A stretch of 35,823 nt of DNA from assembly GCA_902364065.1 (NCBI GenBank), contig CABJCJ010000028.1, forward strand, positions 1-35,823, read 5' to 3'. The DNA comes from Veillonellaceae bacterium SB90. Its GTDB lineage: Bacteria; Bacillota; Negativicutes; Selenomonadales; Selenomonadaceae. Positions 1 through 7,076 of this stretch are shown piece by piece. A program made the translations under genes and the position numbers. Numbering within the stretch: the stretch's first letter is position 1; each line of letters begins with the position of its first letter. The notes beneath the pieces were generated by a model. It made no database searches. It was not told where the DNA came from and worked only from the letters and a program-made list of their open reading frames with translations.

Positions 1-171
1 AAGGCACTCAAAGGCGGCAGTGCCAGACTGTTCCTCAAAAAACATCCCGAGATTAAACATGATAAATTCTGGGACGGTCATATCTGGTCACGCAACTACT
101 ATATGAGCACACTTGGCAACATGAGCAAGGAAGTAGTCGCAAAATACATCCAGAATCAGTATTCCAAGTGA
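1..171 (+). CDS. tnpA: IS200/IS605-family TnpA transposase, 3' end (5' truncated by the window)
   Basis: The reading frame is open from the first base and ends at a TGA, giving the last 56 residues of a Y1-type HUH transposase. The segment with Phe-Trp-Asp-Gly-His-Ile-Trp-Ser followed by Tyr-Tyr-Met-Ser-Thr-Leu-Gly matches the conserved C-terminal block of this family. The closing helix KYIQNQ carries the Tyr at the position expected for the catalytic residue (inference). Family members of about 140 to 155 residues cut and rejoin single-stranded DNA at subterminal hairpins, without terminal inverted repeats. The HUH motif lies outside the window, so I cannot tell whether the gene is intact. 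A hairpin follows at 180-223. It is the only recognisable mobile-element protein in the window. Confidence 0.88.
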   Translation, partial: KALKGGSARLFLKKHPEIKHDKFWDGHIWSRNYYMSTLGNMSKEVVAKYIQNQYSK

Positions 172-179
172 CTACCGTT

Positions 180-223
180 GCGGCCACTCCTCTCCTGACT
201 GAAGTAAGAAGATTCCTGGCCGC
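180..223 (+). terminator. Hairpin just after tnpA: element end or terminator
   Basis: GCGGCCA (180-186) pairs with TGGCCGC (217-223). The interior holds GACTGAAGT, which also occurs in the hairpin at the right edge of the window. The 3' flank is ATTTTAATT, a weak T-tract. It could be the right-end secondary structure of an IS200/IS605 element, or the terminator of tnpA. Confidence 0.45.
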
Positions 224-268
224 ATTTTAATTGAACCAAATCCCCTGATGAGTCCAGGGACCTCTTCC

Positions 269-310
269 GGCCCTGCGGGCCACCTTCTCCGGGGATGCCC
301 CCGGCATCCC
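269..310. repeat. Double-hairpin repeat module, copy 1
   Basis: GGCCC-TGC-GGGCC (269-281) is followed by GGGATGCC-CCC-GGCATCCC (292-310), two perfect short hairpins in tandem. The flank GGACCTCTTCCG before the first stem recurs in the later copies. The second stem differs in sequence from the other copies but still pairs perfectly. Confidence 0.7.
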
Positions 311-415
311 GCGCTTCGCGCCCGTGCGCGGGGCTACGACGTTTGCAAGAACTTGCAGTCGAGTATTGTTCTTGCCCGCCCGCCCATGGACCTCTTCCGC
401 CTCGCAAGCTCGGCA

Positions 416-437
416 CCTTCCCCGTGCGCGGGGAAGG
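416..437. repeat. Perfect 9-bp stem hairpin of the repeat module
   Basis: CCTTCCCCG (416-424) and CGGGGAAGG (429-437) flank a TGCG loop. The same hairpin recurs at 958-979 and at the start of the third copy near 1500. A shortened form lacking the 3' arm sits near 858-877. Confidence 0.75.
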
Positions 438-483
438 CTGCGCGAATTGCTGCGCTGGTTGTTCTGCCGAAGGACAAGAGCCC

Positions 484-667
484 GAGCGGAGGGATGTATT
501 CCGCCTGGAGGCGCGCAGCGATTGCCCGCAGGGATGGGGCCCCACACCAAAGGCGCTTCACTCCGGATGTCAGAACGCCGCGGCAGGCGGCGAAACCTCT
601 TTGCTGCACGCAGCAGATTGGGTCACATTTAGCTGTGCGCTGAAGCCGGAATGCATCTCGCAGCGCC
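484..667. mobile_element. MITE-like element with imperfect inverted ends, copy in unit A
   Basis: The left end at 484-520 contains GGATGTATTCCGCCTGGAG. The right end at 631-667, read as reverse complement, contains AGATGCATTCCGGCTTCAG in the same order, giving inverted ends of about 35 bp with several mismatches. The interior is about 110 bp and encodes nothing I recognise. An identical copy lies at 1026-1209. Copies at 1567-1717 and from 1870 share the ends but not the interior. I did not see clear target-site duplications, so mobility is only inferred. Confidence 0.5.
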
Positions 668-735
668 CTTGCATTCCTCCTTTCATCAAGCAGAAATGCA
701 ACTGCCAGCAGTTCCCCTATCGACCCTGCGGGCCA

Positions 736-754
736 CTTCCCCCGAAGGGGGAAG
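736..754. repeat. Hairpin of the repeat module, second sequence class
   Basis: CTTCCCCC (736-743), loop GAA, GGGGGAAG (747-754): eight perfect pairs. It is preceded by a CCCTGCGGG stem at 724-732. The same pair recurs 542 bp downstream. Confidence 0.7.
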
Positions 755-943
755 CTTTGCTTCGCACCCGTGCGCGGGGTACGATGCTTGATACTTTCTG
801 CGAACTGGTTTCCTTCGCATGCCATCCGCCCATGGACCTCTTCCGCCTCGCAAGCTCGGCACCTTCCCCGTGCGCGGGCTATGACGCTTGTAAATATTCG
901 CAGTCGAGTCATGTTGATGCCCGTCCGCTCATGGACCTCTTCC

Positions 944-979
944 GCCCCTTCGGGGCACCTTCCCCGTGCGCGGGGAAGG
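944..979. repeat. Double-hairpin repeat module with a different first stem
   Basis: GCCCC-TTC-GGGGC (944-956) is followed by CCTTCCCCG-TGCG-CGGGGAAGG (958-979). The flanks match the module near 386-437, but the first stem has been replaced by another that also pairs perfectly. The module spans the junction of the two 542-bp units and recurs at 1486-1521. Confidence 0.75.
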
Positions 980-1495
980 CTGCGCGAATTGCTGCGCTGG
1001 TTGTTCTGCCGAAGGACAAGAGCCCGAGCGGAGGGATGTATTCCGCCTGGAGGCGCGCAGCGATTGCCCGCAGGGATGGGGCCCCACACCAAAGGCGCTT
1101 CACTCCGGATGTCAGAACGCCGCGGCAGGCGGCGAAACCTCTTTGCTGCACGCAGCAGATTGGGTCACATTTAGCTGTGCGCTGAAGCCGGAATGCATCT
1201 CGCAGCGCCCTTGCATTCCTCCTTTCATCAAGCAGAAATGCAACTGCCAGCAGTTCCCCTATCGACCCTGCGGGCCACTTCCCCCGAAGGGGGAAGCTTT
1301 GCTTCGCACCCGTGCGCGGGGTACGATGCTTGATACTTTCTGCGAACTGGTTTCCTTCGCATGCCATCCGCCCATGGACCTCTTCCGCCTCGCAAGCTCG
1401 GCACCTTCCCCGTGCGCGGGCTATGACGCTTGTAAATATTCGCAGTCGAGTCATGTTGATGCCCGTCCGCTCATGGACCTCTTCCGCCCCTTCGG
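954..1495. repeat. 542-bp direct repeat, unit B
   Basis: Exact second copy of 412-953 in tandem. A third copy begins at 1496 but departs at 1530 and is recognisable, with scattered substitutions, to about 1613, where the interior of a different MITE-like unit takes over. Confidence 0.95.
1026..1209. mobile_element. MITE-like element, copy in unit B
   Basis: Identical to 484-667, duplicated as part of the 542-bp tandem repeat and not by independent insertion. Confidence 0.5.
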
Positions 1496-1566
1496 GGCAC
1501 CTTCCCCGTGCGCGGGGAAGGCTGCGCGACTTGCTGCGTTCGTGTTCTGCCGAGGGAAATGGGCCT

Positions 1567-1717
1567 GAGCGGAGGGATGTATTCCGCCTGGAGGCGCGCA
1601 GCGATTGCTCGTAGCAATACACGTAGGGGACGAGGGTGCATAAGCGGAGCGTTGCTCCCTCGTCCCCGTCTTTCACATTCAGCCACGTGCTGAAGCCGGA
1701 ATACATTCCGCAGCGCC
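1567..1717. mobile_element. MITE-like element with different interior
   Basis: The left end (1567-1603) is nearly identical to that of the unit A element, and the right end (about 1683-1717) is a variant of its right end. The interior is unrelated: ATTGCT-CGT-AGCAAT (1604-1618) is followed by a long hairpin whose perfect 11-bp arms are GGGGACGAGGG (1626-1636) and CCCTCGTCCCC (1657-1667). Conserved ends around different folded interiors resemble a family of non-autonomous elements. Confidence 0.5.
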
Positions 1718-1788
1718 TTTTACACGTGCATGCTCTCTATGCTCATTTACATTGAGCCTATGCGTCACTGCTCGTAATCACCCCTTCA

Positions 1789-1820
1789 GTCGCCTGCGGC
1801 GACAGCTTCCCCAAAGGGGA
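1789..1820. repeat. Double-hairpin repeat module, diverged copy
   Basis: GTCGCC-TGC-GGCGAC (1789-1803) is followed by TCCCC-AAA-GGGGA (1808-1820). It has the same two-hairpin architecture as the upstream modules but different stem sequences and loops. Confidence 0.7.
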
Positions 1821-1869
1821 CGCCGACCTCCTCCATCAGCCGACCGACTTCGCGCAGCATTGCGCCCTC

Positions 1870-1925
1870 ATCTCCGTCTTTCACATTCAGCCGCGTGCTG
1901 AAGCCGGAATGCATCCCGCAGCGGC
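1870..1925. repeat. Right half of a MITE-like element overlapping the end of queH
   Basis: The run from TCTCCGTCTTTCACATTCAG through GAAGCCGGAATGCATCCCGC to 1925 matches the right end of the element ending near 1717 and, more loosely, the ends near 667 and 1209. No left end is visible. It encodes the last residues and the stop codon of queH on the opposite strand. Confidence 0.65.
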
Positions 1926-2549
1926 CTCTTGTGCCTCTTTTGCCTCACGTGCCTCGCGCTCGAGGCGGGCGCGCTTCTTGGCCTTGTTCTCCTTCTTGCG
2001 CTGCTTGCGGATCTCGCGCGAATAACGCTCCTCCTCGCTGAAAATGCAGCCGCAGTACGGCTGGCGGTAGAGCTCAAGCTCGTGGCTGATGTCGATGCCT
2101 TCCTGCCAGCCCGGACGGAAATCTTCATAATAAAAGGTCACGCCGTATTGCGCTGCGAAACGCTCGGCCGTGCGGCGCATGAGATCATGCTGCTGGTAGA
2201 TGCTGTAGAAGAGCGTCGACGTAAAGGCGTCAAAACCGTGCTCGGCCGCATAGCGGGCCGTCTCCTCGAGCCGCCAGGTATAGCACATCGTGCAGCGGCC
2301 GTTCGGCAGAGCCTCGGCCGGCAGCGCCTTCTTGAGAAAATCACGCAGCCGGTAATGCTCGTCGGCATGAAATTCCATCCCGACCTTCTCGGCAAATTCT
2401 TTAGCCATCTTTAGACGCATGTCCCACTCTTTGTAGGGATGGATGTTCGGATTGAAGAAATAGCCGACGGGCTCAATGCCCTCTTCCCGCAAGGTCTTGA
2501 CGGGATAGCAGGAGCACGGGCCGCAACACATATGGAGTAACAAACGCAA
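1887..2549 (-). CDS. queH: Epoxyqueuosine reductase QueH
   Basis: QueH (DUF208) reduces epoxyqueuosine to queuosine in tRNA, the last step of queuosine synthesis, and is unrelated to QueG. Visible family marks are the N-terminal Cys-Cys-Gly-Pro-Cys (8-12), NPNIHP (about 33-38), CTMC (86-89) and PYCGC (about 165-168), whose cysteines are the expected iron-sulfur and metal ligands. I start at the TTG at 2549: it follows AGAGGTGAG at good spacing and gives MRLLLHMCCGPC, the usual start for the family. The in-frame GTG at 2558 sits inside that site, with a stop just upstream. About 24 residues near the C-terminus are Lys/Arg/Glu/Ala-rich. The last dozen (from AAGCIPAS) come from a repeat element. 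It is last in line after yebC-ruvCAB, about 165 bp after ruvB. Confidence 0.92.
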   Translation of the reverse strand: MRLLLHMCCGPCSCYPVKTLREEGIEPVGYFFNPNIHPYKEWDMRLKMAKEFAEKVGMEFHADEHYRLRDFLKKALPAEALPNGRCTMCYTWRLEETARYAAEHGFDAFTSTLFYSIYQQHDLMRRTAERFAAQYGVTFYYEDFRPGWQEGIDISHELELYRQPYCGCIFSEEERYSREIRKQRKKENKAKKRARLEREAREAKEAQEAAAGCIPASARG

Positions 2550-2714
2550 GTGGCTCACCTCTTTCTAGTTGCTTGCTTATTTCATGGAAAACTCGTAGAC
2601 CCGCTGCGGACAGGCCATGCGCTTTGTCATTCACGAATCGGTTGCTCATCTTTTGAGATGCGCGCGAAGACCTGGCACCGGCAGGCACGAGCTTGCCTTT
2701 CGTGGCTTGTTTGC

Positions 2715-3737
2715 TTACTTCTCGGGATACGGGATGCCGAGATGCTCATAGCCGGCTCTCGTCACGACGCGGCCGCGCGGCGTGCGGTTGAGGAAGCCGA
2801 GCTGGATGAGATAGGGCTCATAGACGTCCTCAATCGTATCCCGCGCCTCGCTGATGGCCGCCGCGAGCGTATCGAGGCCAACGGGGCCACCCGCGAACTT
2901 CTGGATCATCGTCATGAGCATGCGGCGGTCCGTGTGGTCGAGGCCGGCCTTGTCGACCTCGAGCATGCGCAGCGCCTTGTCGGCAATCTCATTCGTGATG
3001 ACACCCGCACCCTCGATCTGGGCCACATCGCGCACGCGTTTTAAAAGCCGGTTGGCCACGCGCGGCGTACCGCGGCTGCGGCGCGCGATCTCCAGCGCCC
3101 CCTCGTCCTCAATCGGGATCTCGAGGATCTCGGCCGCGCGCTTGATGATGTGCACGAGAGACTCCGGCGTGTAGTACTCGAGGCGCGAAATGACGCCAAA
3201 GCGGTCGCGCAGGGGCGCTGCGAGCGCACCGGCCTTCGTCGTCGCGCCGATGAGCGTGAACGGCGCGATATCGAGCCGTATCGAGCGCGCACTCGGTCCC
3301 TTGCCGATGATGATGTCGAGCGCAAAATCCTCCATGGCCGAATAGAGTACTTCCTCGACGCTGTGCGAAAGGCGATGAATCTCGTCGATAAAGAGCACGT
3401 CGTGCTCCTGTAGATTCGTGAGCAGCGCCGCGAGATCGCCGCTGCGCTCAATCGCCGGGCCCGAGGTCTGGCGGAAATTGACGCCGAGCTCGTTGGCGAT
3501 AATGCCCGCGAGCGTCGTCTTGCCAAGCCCCGGCGGGCCGTACAGGAGCACGTGGTCAAGCGCCTCGCCGCGCGACAAGGCCGCCTGAATGAAAATCGAG
3601 AGATTGGCCTTGACCTTCTCCTGACCGATGTATTCAATGAGCTTGCGCGGACGCAGGCTGTACTGCCAGTCGTCCGCCCGCTGCTCATCCATCGCGACGA
3701 TGCGGTCCTCATCGTCATAGGAATCAAAACCGTCCAA
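2715..3737 (-). CDS. ruvB: Holliday junction branch migration ATPase RuvB
   Basis: RuvB is the hexameric AAA+ motor that, with RuvA, drives branch migration of Holliday junctions. The 340-residue product has Walker A GPPGLGKT (67-74), Walker B with DEIH (118-121), sensor I GATT (164-167) and PLRDRFG with the arginine-finger region (about 174-180), then a winged-helix C-terminus. The start is taken as the TTG at 3737, six bases after AAGGAGGT. A longer frame from a TTG at 3764 would place that ribosome-binding site inside the gene. It lies 34 bp after ruvA in the order ruvC-ruvA-ruvB. Confidence 0.97.
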   Translation of the reverse strand: MDGFDSYDDEDRIVAMDEQRADDWQYSLRPRKLIEYIGQEKVKANLSIFIQAALSRGEALDHVLLYGPPGLGKTTLAGIIANELGVNFRQTSGPAIERSGDLAALLTNLQEHDVLFIDEIHRLSHSVEEVLYSAMEDFALDIIIGKGPSARSIRLDIAPFTLIGATTKAGALAAPLRDRFGVISRLEYYTPESLVHIIKRAAEILEIPIEDEGALEIARRSRGTPRVANRLLKRVRDVAQIEGAGVITNEIADKALRMLEVDKAGLDHTDRRMLMTMIQKFAGGPVGLDTLAAAISEARDTIEDVYEPYLIQLGFLNRTPRGRVVTRAGYEHLGIPYPEK

Positions 3738-3771
3738 GCCGGCACCTCCTTCTGTTAATCCCAAAATTGCA

Positions 3772-4368
3772 TCACATATGGCTCAATGCCTTGAGCGAGG
3801 CCTTGATGATGGCCTCGGTCGTCTTGTACTTCGCCGTCTTGCGGATGACGGGCGCAAGCTCCGCCTGCGTGTAGCCGAGAGCCTTGAGTGCCTCCGTCGC
3901 CTCGGCCACGGCATCGTCGCCCGCGGGGACATCCGTCGTCAGCGTCAGATCGTCCTCCTCGCCGCCCGCGAAGGCCACTTTGTCCTTGAGCTCGAGGATC
4001 AGCCGCTCGGCCGACTTCTTGCCGATGCCCGGCAGCTTCGTCAGCACGCTCGTCTGCTTGTTCTGGATGGCCCGGCAGAGCCCCTCGACCGTGATGGACG
4101 AGAGGATGCCGAGCGCGACTTTCGGGCCAATTCCCGAGACGCCGATGAGCTGCAGAAAGAGATCGTACTCCTCCTGCGCCGCAAAGCCGTAGAGCACGAT
4201 GGCATCCTCGCGCACGCTCGTGTACGTGAAGAGCCGGGCCTCCTCGTGCAGCCGCAGCTTCTGGCGCGTCGAATTCGCGATGAAGACGCGGTAGCCCACG
4301 CCCTGCACATCGAGCAGGCAGTAATCCGTATAAAGATAGATGATGGTTCCGCGCAGATAGCCGATCAT
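3772..4368 (-). CDS. ruvA: Holliday junction DNA helicase subunit RuvA
   Basis: RuvA binds four-way junctions as a tetramer and loads RuvB. The 198-residue product has the N-terminal OB-fold (MIGYLRGTI onward), two helix-hairpin-helix motifs (GVSGIGPK at 76-83 and [12 protein letters not shown] at 112-123), an acidic linker (about 133-150) and the C-terminal RuvB-contacting domain ([14 protein letters not shown]). This is the full normal length. Its ATG overlaps the ruvC stop as ATGA, which suggests translational coupling. Confidence 0.97.
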   Translation of the reverse strand: MIGYLRGTIIYLYTDYCLLDVQGVGYRVFIANSTRQKLRLHEEARLFTYTSVREDAIVLYGFAAQEEYDLFLQLIGVSGIGPKVALGILSSITVEGLCRAIQNKQTSVLTKLPGIGKKSAERLILELKDKVAFAGGEEDDLTLTTDVPAGDDAVAEATEALKALGYTQAELAPVIRKTAKYKTTEAIIKASLKALSHM

Positions 4369-4859
4369 AATTGATTCCTCCAGGTCATGCTATTGAGGCA
4401 ATGTGTCGTGCAGATGGCGATGGCCAAAGCGTCGGCCGTATCATCTGGCTTCGGTGGCTTCGGCAGGTTCAGGATTTTCGTGACCATGTAGATGACCTGC
4501 TGCTTGTCGGCCTTACCGTAGCCCGTGACATCCTGCTTGATCTGCATCGGCGTGCGCTCGACGAGCCGGAGGCCATTCTTGGCCGCCGTCAGCAGCACGA
4601 TACCCCTGGCCTGGCCGACCGGAATAGCCGTCGTAACGTTGCGGTTGAAGAAGAGCTTCTCGACGCCCATGACATCGGGCTTGTACTTCTTGATGAGCGC
4701 GTCGAGCTCGTCGTAGATCTTCATGAGCCGGTCCTCCATCTTCATCTCGGGCGAGGTGAAAATCGAGCCGTAGGCCCGCGGGATCAGGCGGCTGCCGACC
4801 GATTCCACAAAGCCGAAGCCGCAGATGGCCGTGCCGGGGTCAATGCCTAATGCTAGCAT
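4365..4859 (-). CDS. ruvC: Holliday junction resolvase RuvC
   Basis: RuvC nicks two opposed strands of a Holliday junction to resolve it. The 164-residue product carries the four acidic catalytic residues of the RNase H-like fold: Asp7 in GIDPG, Glu67 in GVEKLFF, and Asp140 and Asp143 in DDTADA. I use the ATG at 4859, which follows AAAAGGAGA at nine bases and gives MLALGIDPG. A longer frame from 4880 would begin within that site. It is first of ruvCAB, downstream of yebC, from which it is separated by a 12-bp-stem hairpin (4885-4925). The last four bases overlap ruvA. Confidence 0.97.
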   Translation of the reverse strand: MLALGIDPGTAICGFGFVESVGSRLIPRAYGSIFTSPEMKMEDRLMKIYDELDALIKKYKPDVMGVEKLFFNRNVTTAIPVGQARGIVLLTAAKNGLRLVERTPMQIKQDVTGYGKADKQQVIYMVTKILNLPKPPKPDDTADALAIAICTTHCLNSMTWRNQL

Positions 4860-4884
4860 AAGGGGTAGTCTCCTTTTCATGAAA

Positions 4885-4925
4885 GCAAGCCCCTACAAAT
4901 CGAATGTCGAATCGTAGGGGCTTGC
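4885..4925 (-). terminator. 12-bp-stem hairpin between yebC and ruvC
   Basis: In the minus-strand transcript GCAAGCCCCTAC pairs perfectly with GTAGGGGCTTGC around a 17-base loop that itself contains TCGA repeats. Only three T residues follow, so it may be a partial terminator, attenuator or RNA-stability element setting the level of ruvCAB relative to yebC. Confidence 0.65.
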
Positions 4926-4945
4926 GCATCGTCCGGCCGGGAGGC

Positions 4946-5683
4946 TTATTCCTCCTCGTCGTCGGACTCGTAATTGCTGTAAACGTTCTGGACGTCGTCG
5001 TTCTCCTCGAGTGCATCGATGAGGTTCTGCATCTTCTCGGCGTCCTTGCCGGTCAGATGGACCGTCGTATCCGGTACCATCGTGACTTCTGCCGAAGCCG
5101 TCTCAATACCCTTCTCGCCGAGCGCCTGCTCGATGGCGTCGAAGGAATCCGGCTCACCCGTGATCTCGAAGACCTCGTCTTCCGACTTCATGTCCTCGGC
5201 ACCGGCATCGAGCACGATCTCCATGAGGGCATCCTCGTCGTCAAACGCTTCCTTCTCAACGATGAAAACGGCCTTCTTCTTGAACATCCAGGCCACGCAG
5301 CCATCCTGACCGAGGTTGCCGCCGAACTTCGAGAAGAGGTGGCGGACATCGGCAGCCGTGCGGTTGCGGTTATCCGTGAGGATATCGAGCATGACGGCCG
5401 TGCCGCCCGGGCCGTAGCCCTCGTACATGATCTCCTCGTAGCTGCCGCTCTCGGTGTTGCCGAGGCCTTTCTCGATGGCACGCTTGATGTTGTCCTTCGG
5501 GATGTTGTTGGATTTCGCTTTGGAAAGGGCCAGCTTCAGGCGCATGTTGCCCGTCGGGTCAGCACCGCCCATGCGGACGGCAATCGTGATCTCACGGCCG
5601 ATTTTCGTCGTGATCTTGCCGCGGATGGCGTCGTTTGCCCCTTTTTTGCGCTTGATATTTGCCCATTTAGAATGTCCTGACAT
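4946..5683 (-). CDS. yebC: YebC/PmpR family protein
   Basis: The protein opens with MSGHSKWANIKRKKG, the hallmark of the YebC family, and has the usual three-domain length (245 residues) with an acidic C-terminus ending in DDEEE. Family members bind DNA or act at the ribosome: YebC/PmpR proteins have been described as transcription regulators and, more recently, as factors that help translation through difficult stretches. The sequence alone does not tell which applies. The start at 5683 gives the canonical N-terminus. AAGGAG lies 12 bases upstream, slightly far. It precedes ruvCAB, a common neighbourhood. A promoter and a 16-bp palindrome lie directly upstream. Confidence 0.95.
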   Translation of the reverse strand: MSGHSKWANIKRKKGANDAIRGKITTKIGREITIAVRMGGADPTGNMRLKLALSKAKSNNIPKDNIKRAIEKGLGNTESGSYEEIMYEGYGPGGTAVMLDILTDNRNRTAADVRHLFSKFGGNLGQDGCVAWMFKKKAVFIVEKEAFDDEDALMEIVLDAGAEDMKSEDEVFEITGEPDSFDAIEQALGEKGIETASAEVTMVPDTTVHLTGKDAEKMQNLIDALEENDDVQNVYSNYESDDEEE

Positions 5684-5716
5684 AAAAGAACACCGCTCCT
5701 TCAATCAAAATTGCAC

Positions 5717-5732
5717 GTTATCCTGTGATAAC
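5717..5732. promoter_or_regulatory. Palindrome upstream of yebC, candidate operator
   Basis: GTTATC-CTGT-GATAAC has perfect 6-bp arms. It lies just downstream of the predicted -10 of the yebC promoter, where a repressor would block initiation or early elongation. It does not match the LexA boxes I know. Confidence 0.45.
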
Positions 5733-5738
5733 TTGTTT

Positions 5739-5767
5739 ATTTTACCACAAATCCCCGCTTCCCACAA
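5739..5767 (-). promoter_or_regulatory. Promoter of the yebC-ruvCAB unit
   Basis: TTGTGG (5762-5767, read on minus) and TAAAAT (5739-5744) are 17 bp apart, and the -10 is preceded by TGG, making it an extended -10. The site is in the gap between tyrS and yebC. Confidence 0.6.
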
Positions 5768-5808
5768 CATGAAACGGCGGGCAGAGGGCGATTTGCTGTT
5801 CCTGTCTG

Positions 5809-7017
5809 TTATTTCACGAGCTTGAAGTACTTCTTCTTGCCCTTCTTGATGATGGCCGAACCATCCTTAAAATCGCTGTCCTGGAGGACGTAGTCGACGT
5901 CCTTGACCTTCTCGTCGTTGAGGGAGAGGCCGTTCTGCTGGATCAGGCGGCGGCCCTCGCTCTTCGAGGCGAAGACCTTGCCGGCCGTGAGGACGTCGAG
6001 GAGTTTCCTGCCGGCCTCAGCCGCGATTTTCGGCATGTCGTCCGTGTTGCCCGCACCGCCGAACAGGGCCTCGGCTGCCTTCTGCGCCTTCTCGGCCTCT
6101 TCCTCGCCGTGGACGATCTTCGTGACCTCATAGGCGAGCACGCGCTTGGCCTCGTTGATGGCCGCATCCTTGAGGCTGCTGAGGCGGTGTACCTCCTCCA
6201 TCGGCAGGAACGTCAGGAGAGACAGGCATTTCTCGACGTCGGCGTCGTCGACGTTGCGCCAGTACTGGTAGAACTCGTACGGCGAAGTCTTCTCAGCATC
6301 GAGCCAGAGCGCTCCGCCTGCCGTCTTGCCCATCTTCTTGCCGTCGCTCTTCGTCAGAAGCTTGTTCGTCAGGCCGTAGACTGCCACATTGTTCTTGCGG
6401 CGGTTGAGCTCGACGCCGGCGATGATGTTCGACCACTGGTCGTCGCCGCCCATCTCGAGCCTGCAGCCGTAGCGGCGGTTGAGCTCGAGGAAGTCGTAGG
6501 CCTGCATGACCATGTAGTTGAACTCGAGGAAGGTCAGGCCCTTCTCCCAGCGCTGCTTGTAGCATTCGGCCGCGAGCATGCGGTTGACCGTGAAGCAGGC
6601 GCCGACATCGCGCAGCAGGTCGATGTAGTTGAGCTTTCTGAGCCAGTCGCCGTTGTTGACCATGATGGCCTTGTCATCGGAAAAATCGATGAAGCGCGCG
6701 ATCTGCTTCTTGAAGCATTCGCAGTTGTGCTCGATGTCCTCGTCCGTCAGCATCTTGCGCATGTCCGTGCGGCCCGAGGGATCGCCGACCGTGCCCGTGC
6801 CGCCGCCGACGAGGCAGATCGGGCGGTGACCGGCGCGCTGCATGTGCGCCATGGCCATCAGCGCGATGAAATGGCCTGCATGCAGGCTGTCCGCCGTCGG
6901 GTCAAAGCCGATGTAGAACGTCACGCGTTCCTTGTCGAAAAGCTCGCGCAGTTCCGCTTCATTCGTGCACTGAGCGATGAAGCCTCTTTCTTTCAGGGTG
7001 TCAAATACATTTGCCAA
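5809..7017 (-). CDS. tyrS: Tyrosyl-tRNA synthetase
   Basis: The enzyme charges tRNA-Tyr with tyrosine. Class I signatures are visible: the HIGH-type segment [11 protein letters not shown] (39-49), the KMSKS-type loop [10 protein letters not shown] (223-232) and a C-terminal S4 RNA-binding domain (about 335-402). The long form with GGDDQWSNI (about 190-198) is the usual TyrS type. The start is set at the TTG at 7017, eight bases after GGAG. The neighbouring TTG at 7020 is also possible, and an ATG at 7038 lies upstream of the ribosome-binding site. There is no T-box leader: the gap to the preceding gene is only about 60 bp and holds a hairpin. Confidence 0.96.
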   Translation of the reverse strand: MANVFDTLKERGFIAQCTNEAELRELFDKERVTFYIGFDPTADSLHAGHFIALMAMAHMQRAGHRPICLVGGGTGTVGDPSGRTDMRKMLTDEDIEHNCECFKKQIARFIDFSDDKAIMVNNGDWLRKLNYIDLLRDVGACFTVNRMLAAECYKQRWEKGLTFLEFNYMVMQAYDFLELNRRYGCRLEMGGDDQWSNIIAGVELNRRKNNVAVYGLTNKLLTKSDGKKMGKTAGGALWLDAEKTSPYEFYQYWRNVDDADVEKCLSLLTFLPMEEVHRLSSLKDAAINEAKRVLAYEVTKIVHGEEEAEKAQKAAEALFGGAGNTDDMPKIAAEAGRKLLDVLTAGKVFASKSEGRRLIQQNGLSLNDEKVKDVDYVLQDSDFKDGSAIIKKGKKKYFKLVK

Positions 7018-7039
7018 CAATCTCTCTCCTTTATGCAAA

Positions 7040-7062
7040 GCAGCGGGCGGCCTGCCCGCTGC
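7040..7062 (-). terminator. Hairpin between the penicillin-binding protein gene and tyrS
   Basis: GCAGCGGGC and GCCCGCTGC form nine perfect pairs around a five-base loop on the minus strand. Only TTT follows, so it is a weak terminator or attenuator ahead of tyrS. Confidence 0.55.
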
Positions 7063-7076
7063 CGAAATTCATGGTT

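Larger units (their letters stand above)
412..953. repeat. 542-bp direct repeat, unit A
   Basis: This unit is base-for-base identical to 954-1495, directly abutting it. Reading on, identity at the 542-bp offset continues to 987/1529, so 576 consecutive positions match. The unit contains one MITE-like element (484-667), a hairpin module at 736-754, a degenerate module at 831-877 and a perfect one beginning at 944. The absence of any mismatch implies a recent duplication, or gene conversion. Confidence 0.95.
224..1886. repeat. Gene-free island of structured repeats
   Basis: I see no convincing protein gene in this stretch. Open frames exist on both strands, but they repeat with the DNA, are rich in Arg, Ala and Pro, lack good ribosome-binding sites and match no family I know. 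The DNA is a mosaic of short GC-rich hairpin modules (269-310, 416-437, 736-754, 944-979, 1789-1820), an exact 542-bp tandem duplication (412-1495) and MITE-like units with imperfect inverted ends (484-667, 1026-1209, 1567-1717, half unit from 1870). It lies between an IS200/IS605 remnant and the 3' end of queH, which it slightly overlaps. No recognisable tRNA, CRISPR or riboswitch was seen here. Confidence 0.8.

Noticed and set aside
412..1613. CRISPR array
   Set aside because: The repeats are long exact duplications and hairpin modules without regular short repeats and unique spacers, and no cas genes are present.
156..1706. Several open frames on both strands of the repeat island, up to about 296 codons
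   Set aside because: They repeat with the DNA, exist in several frames at once, have Arg/Ala/Pro-rich products without family resemblance and lack good ribosome-binding sites.
2473..2688. Minus-strand 71-codon frame between ruvB and queH
   Set aside because: It overlaps the start of queH, resembles nothing and lacks a convincing ribosome-binding site.
5717..5732. Classical LexA box at yebC-ruvCAB
   Set aside because: The palindrome does not match the CTGT-N8-ACAG or the CGAAC-N4-GTTCG type, so it is reported only as an unassigned operator candidate.
7018..7076. T-box riboswitch ahead of tyrS
   Set aside because: The gap is only about 60 bp and contains a simple hairpin, with no T-box sequence or specifier arrangement.
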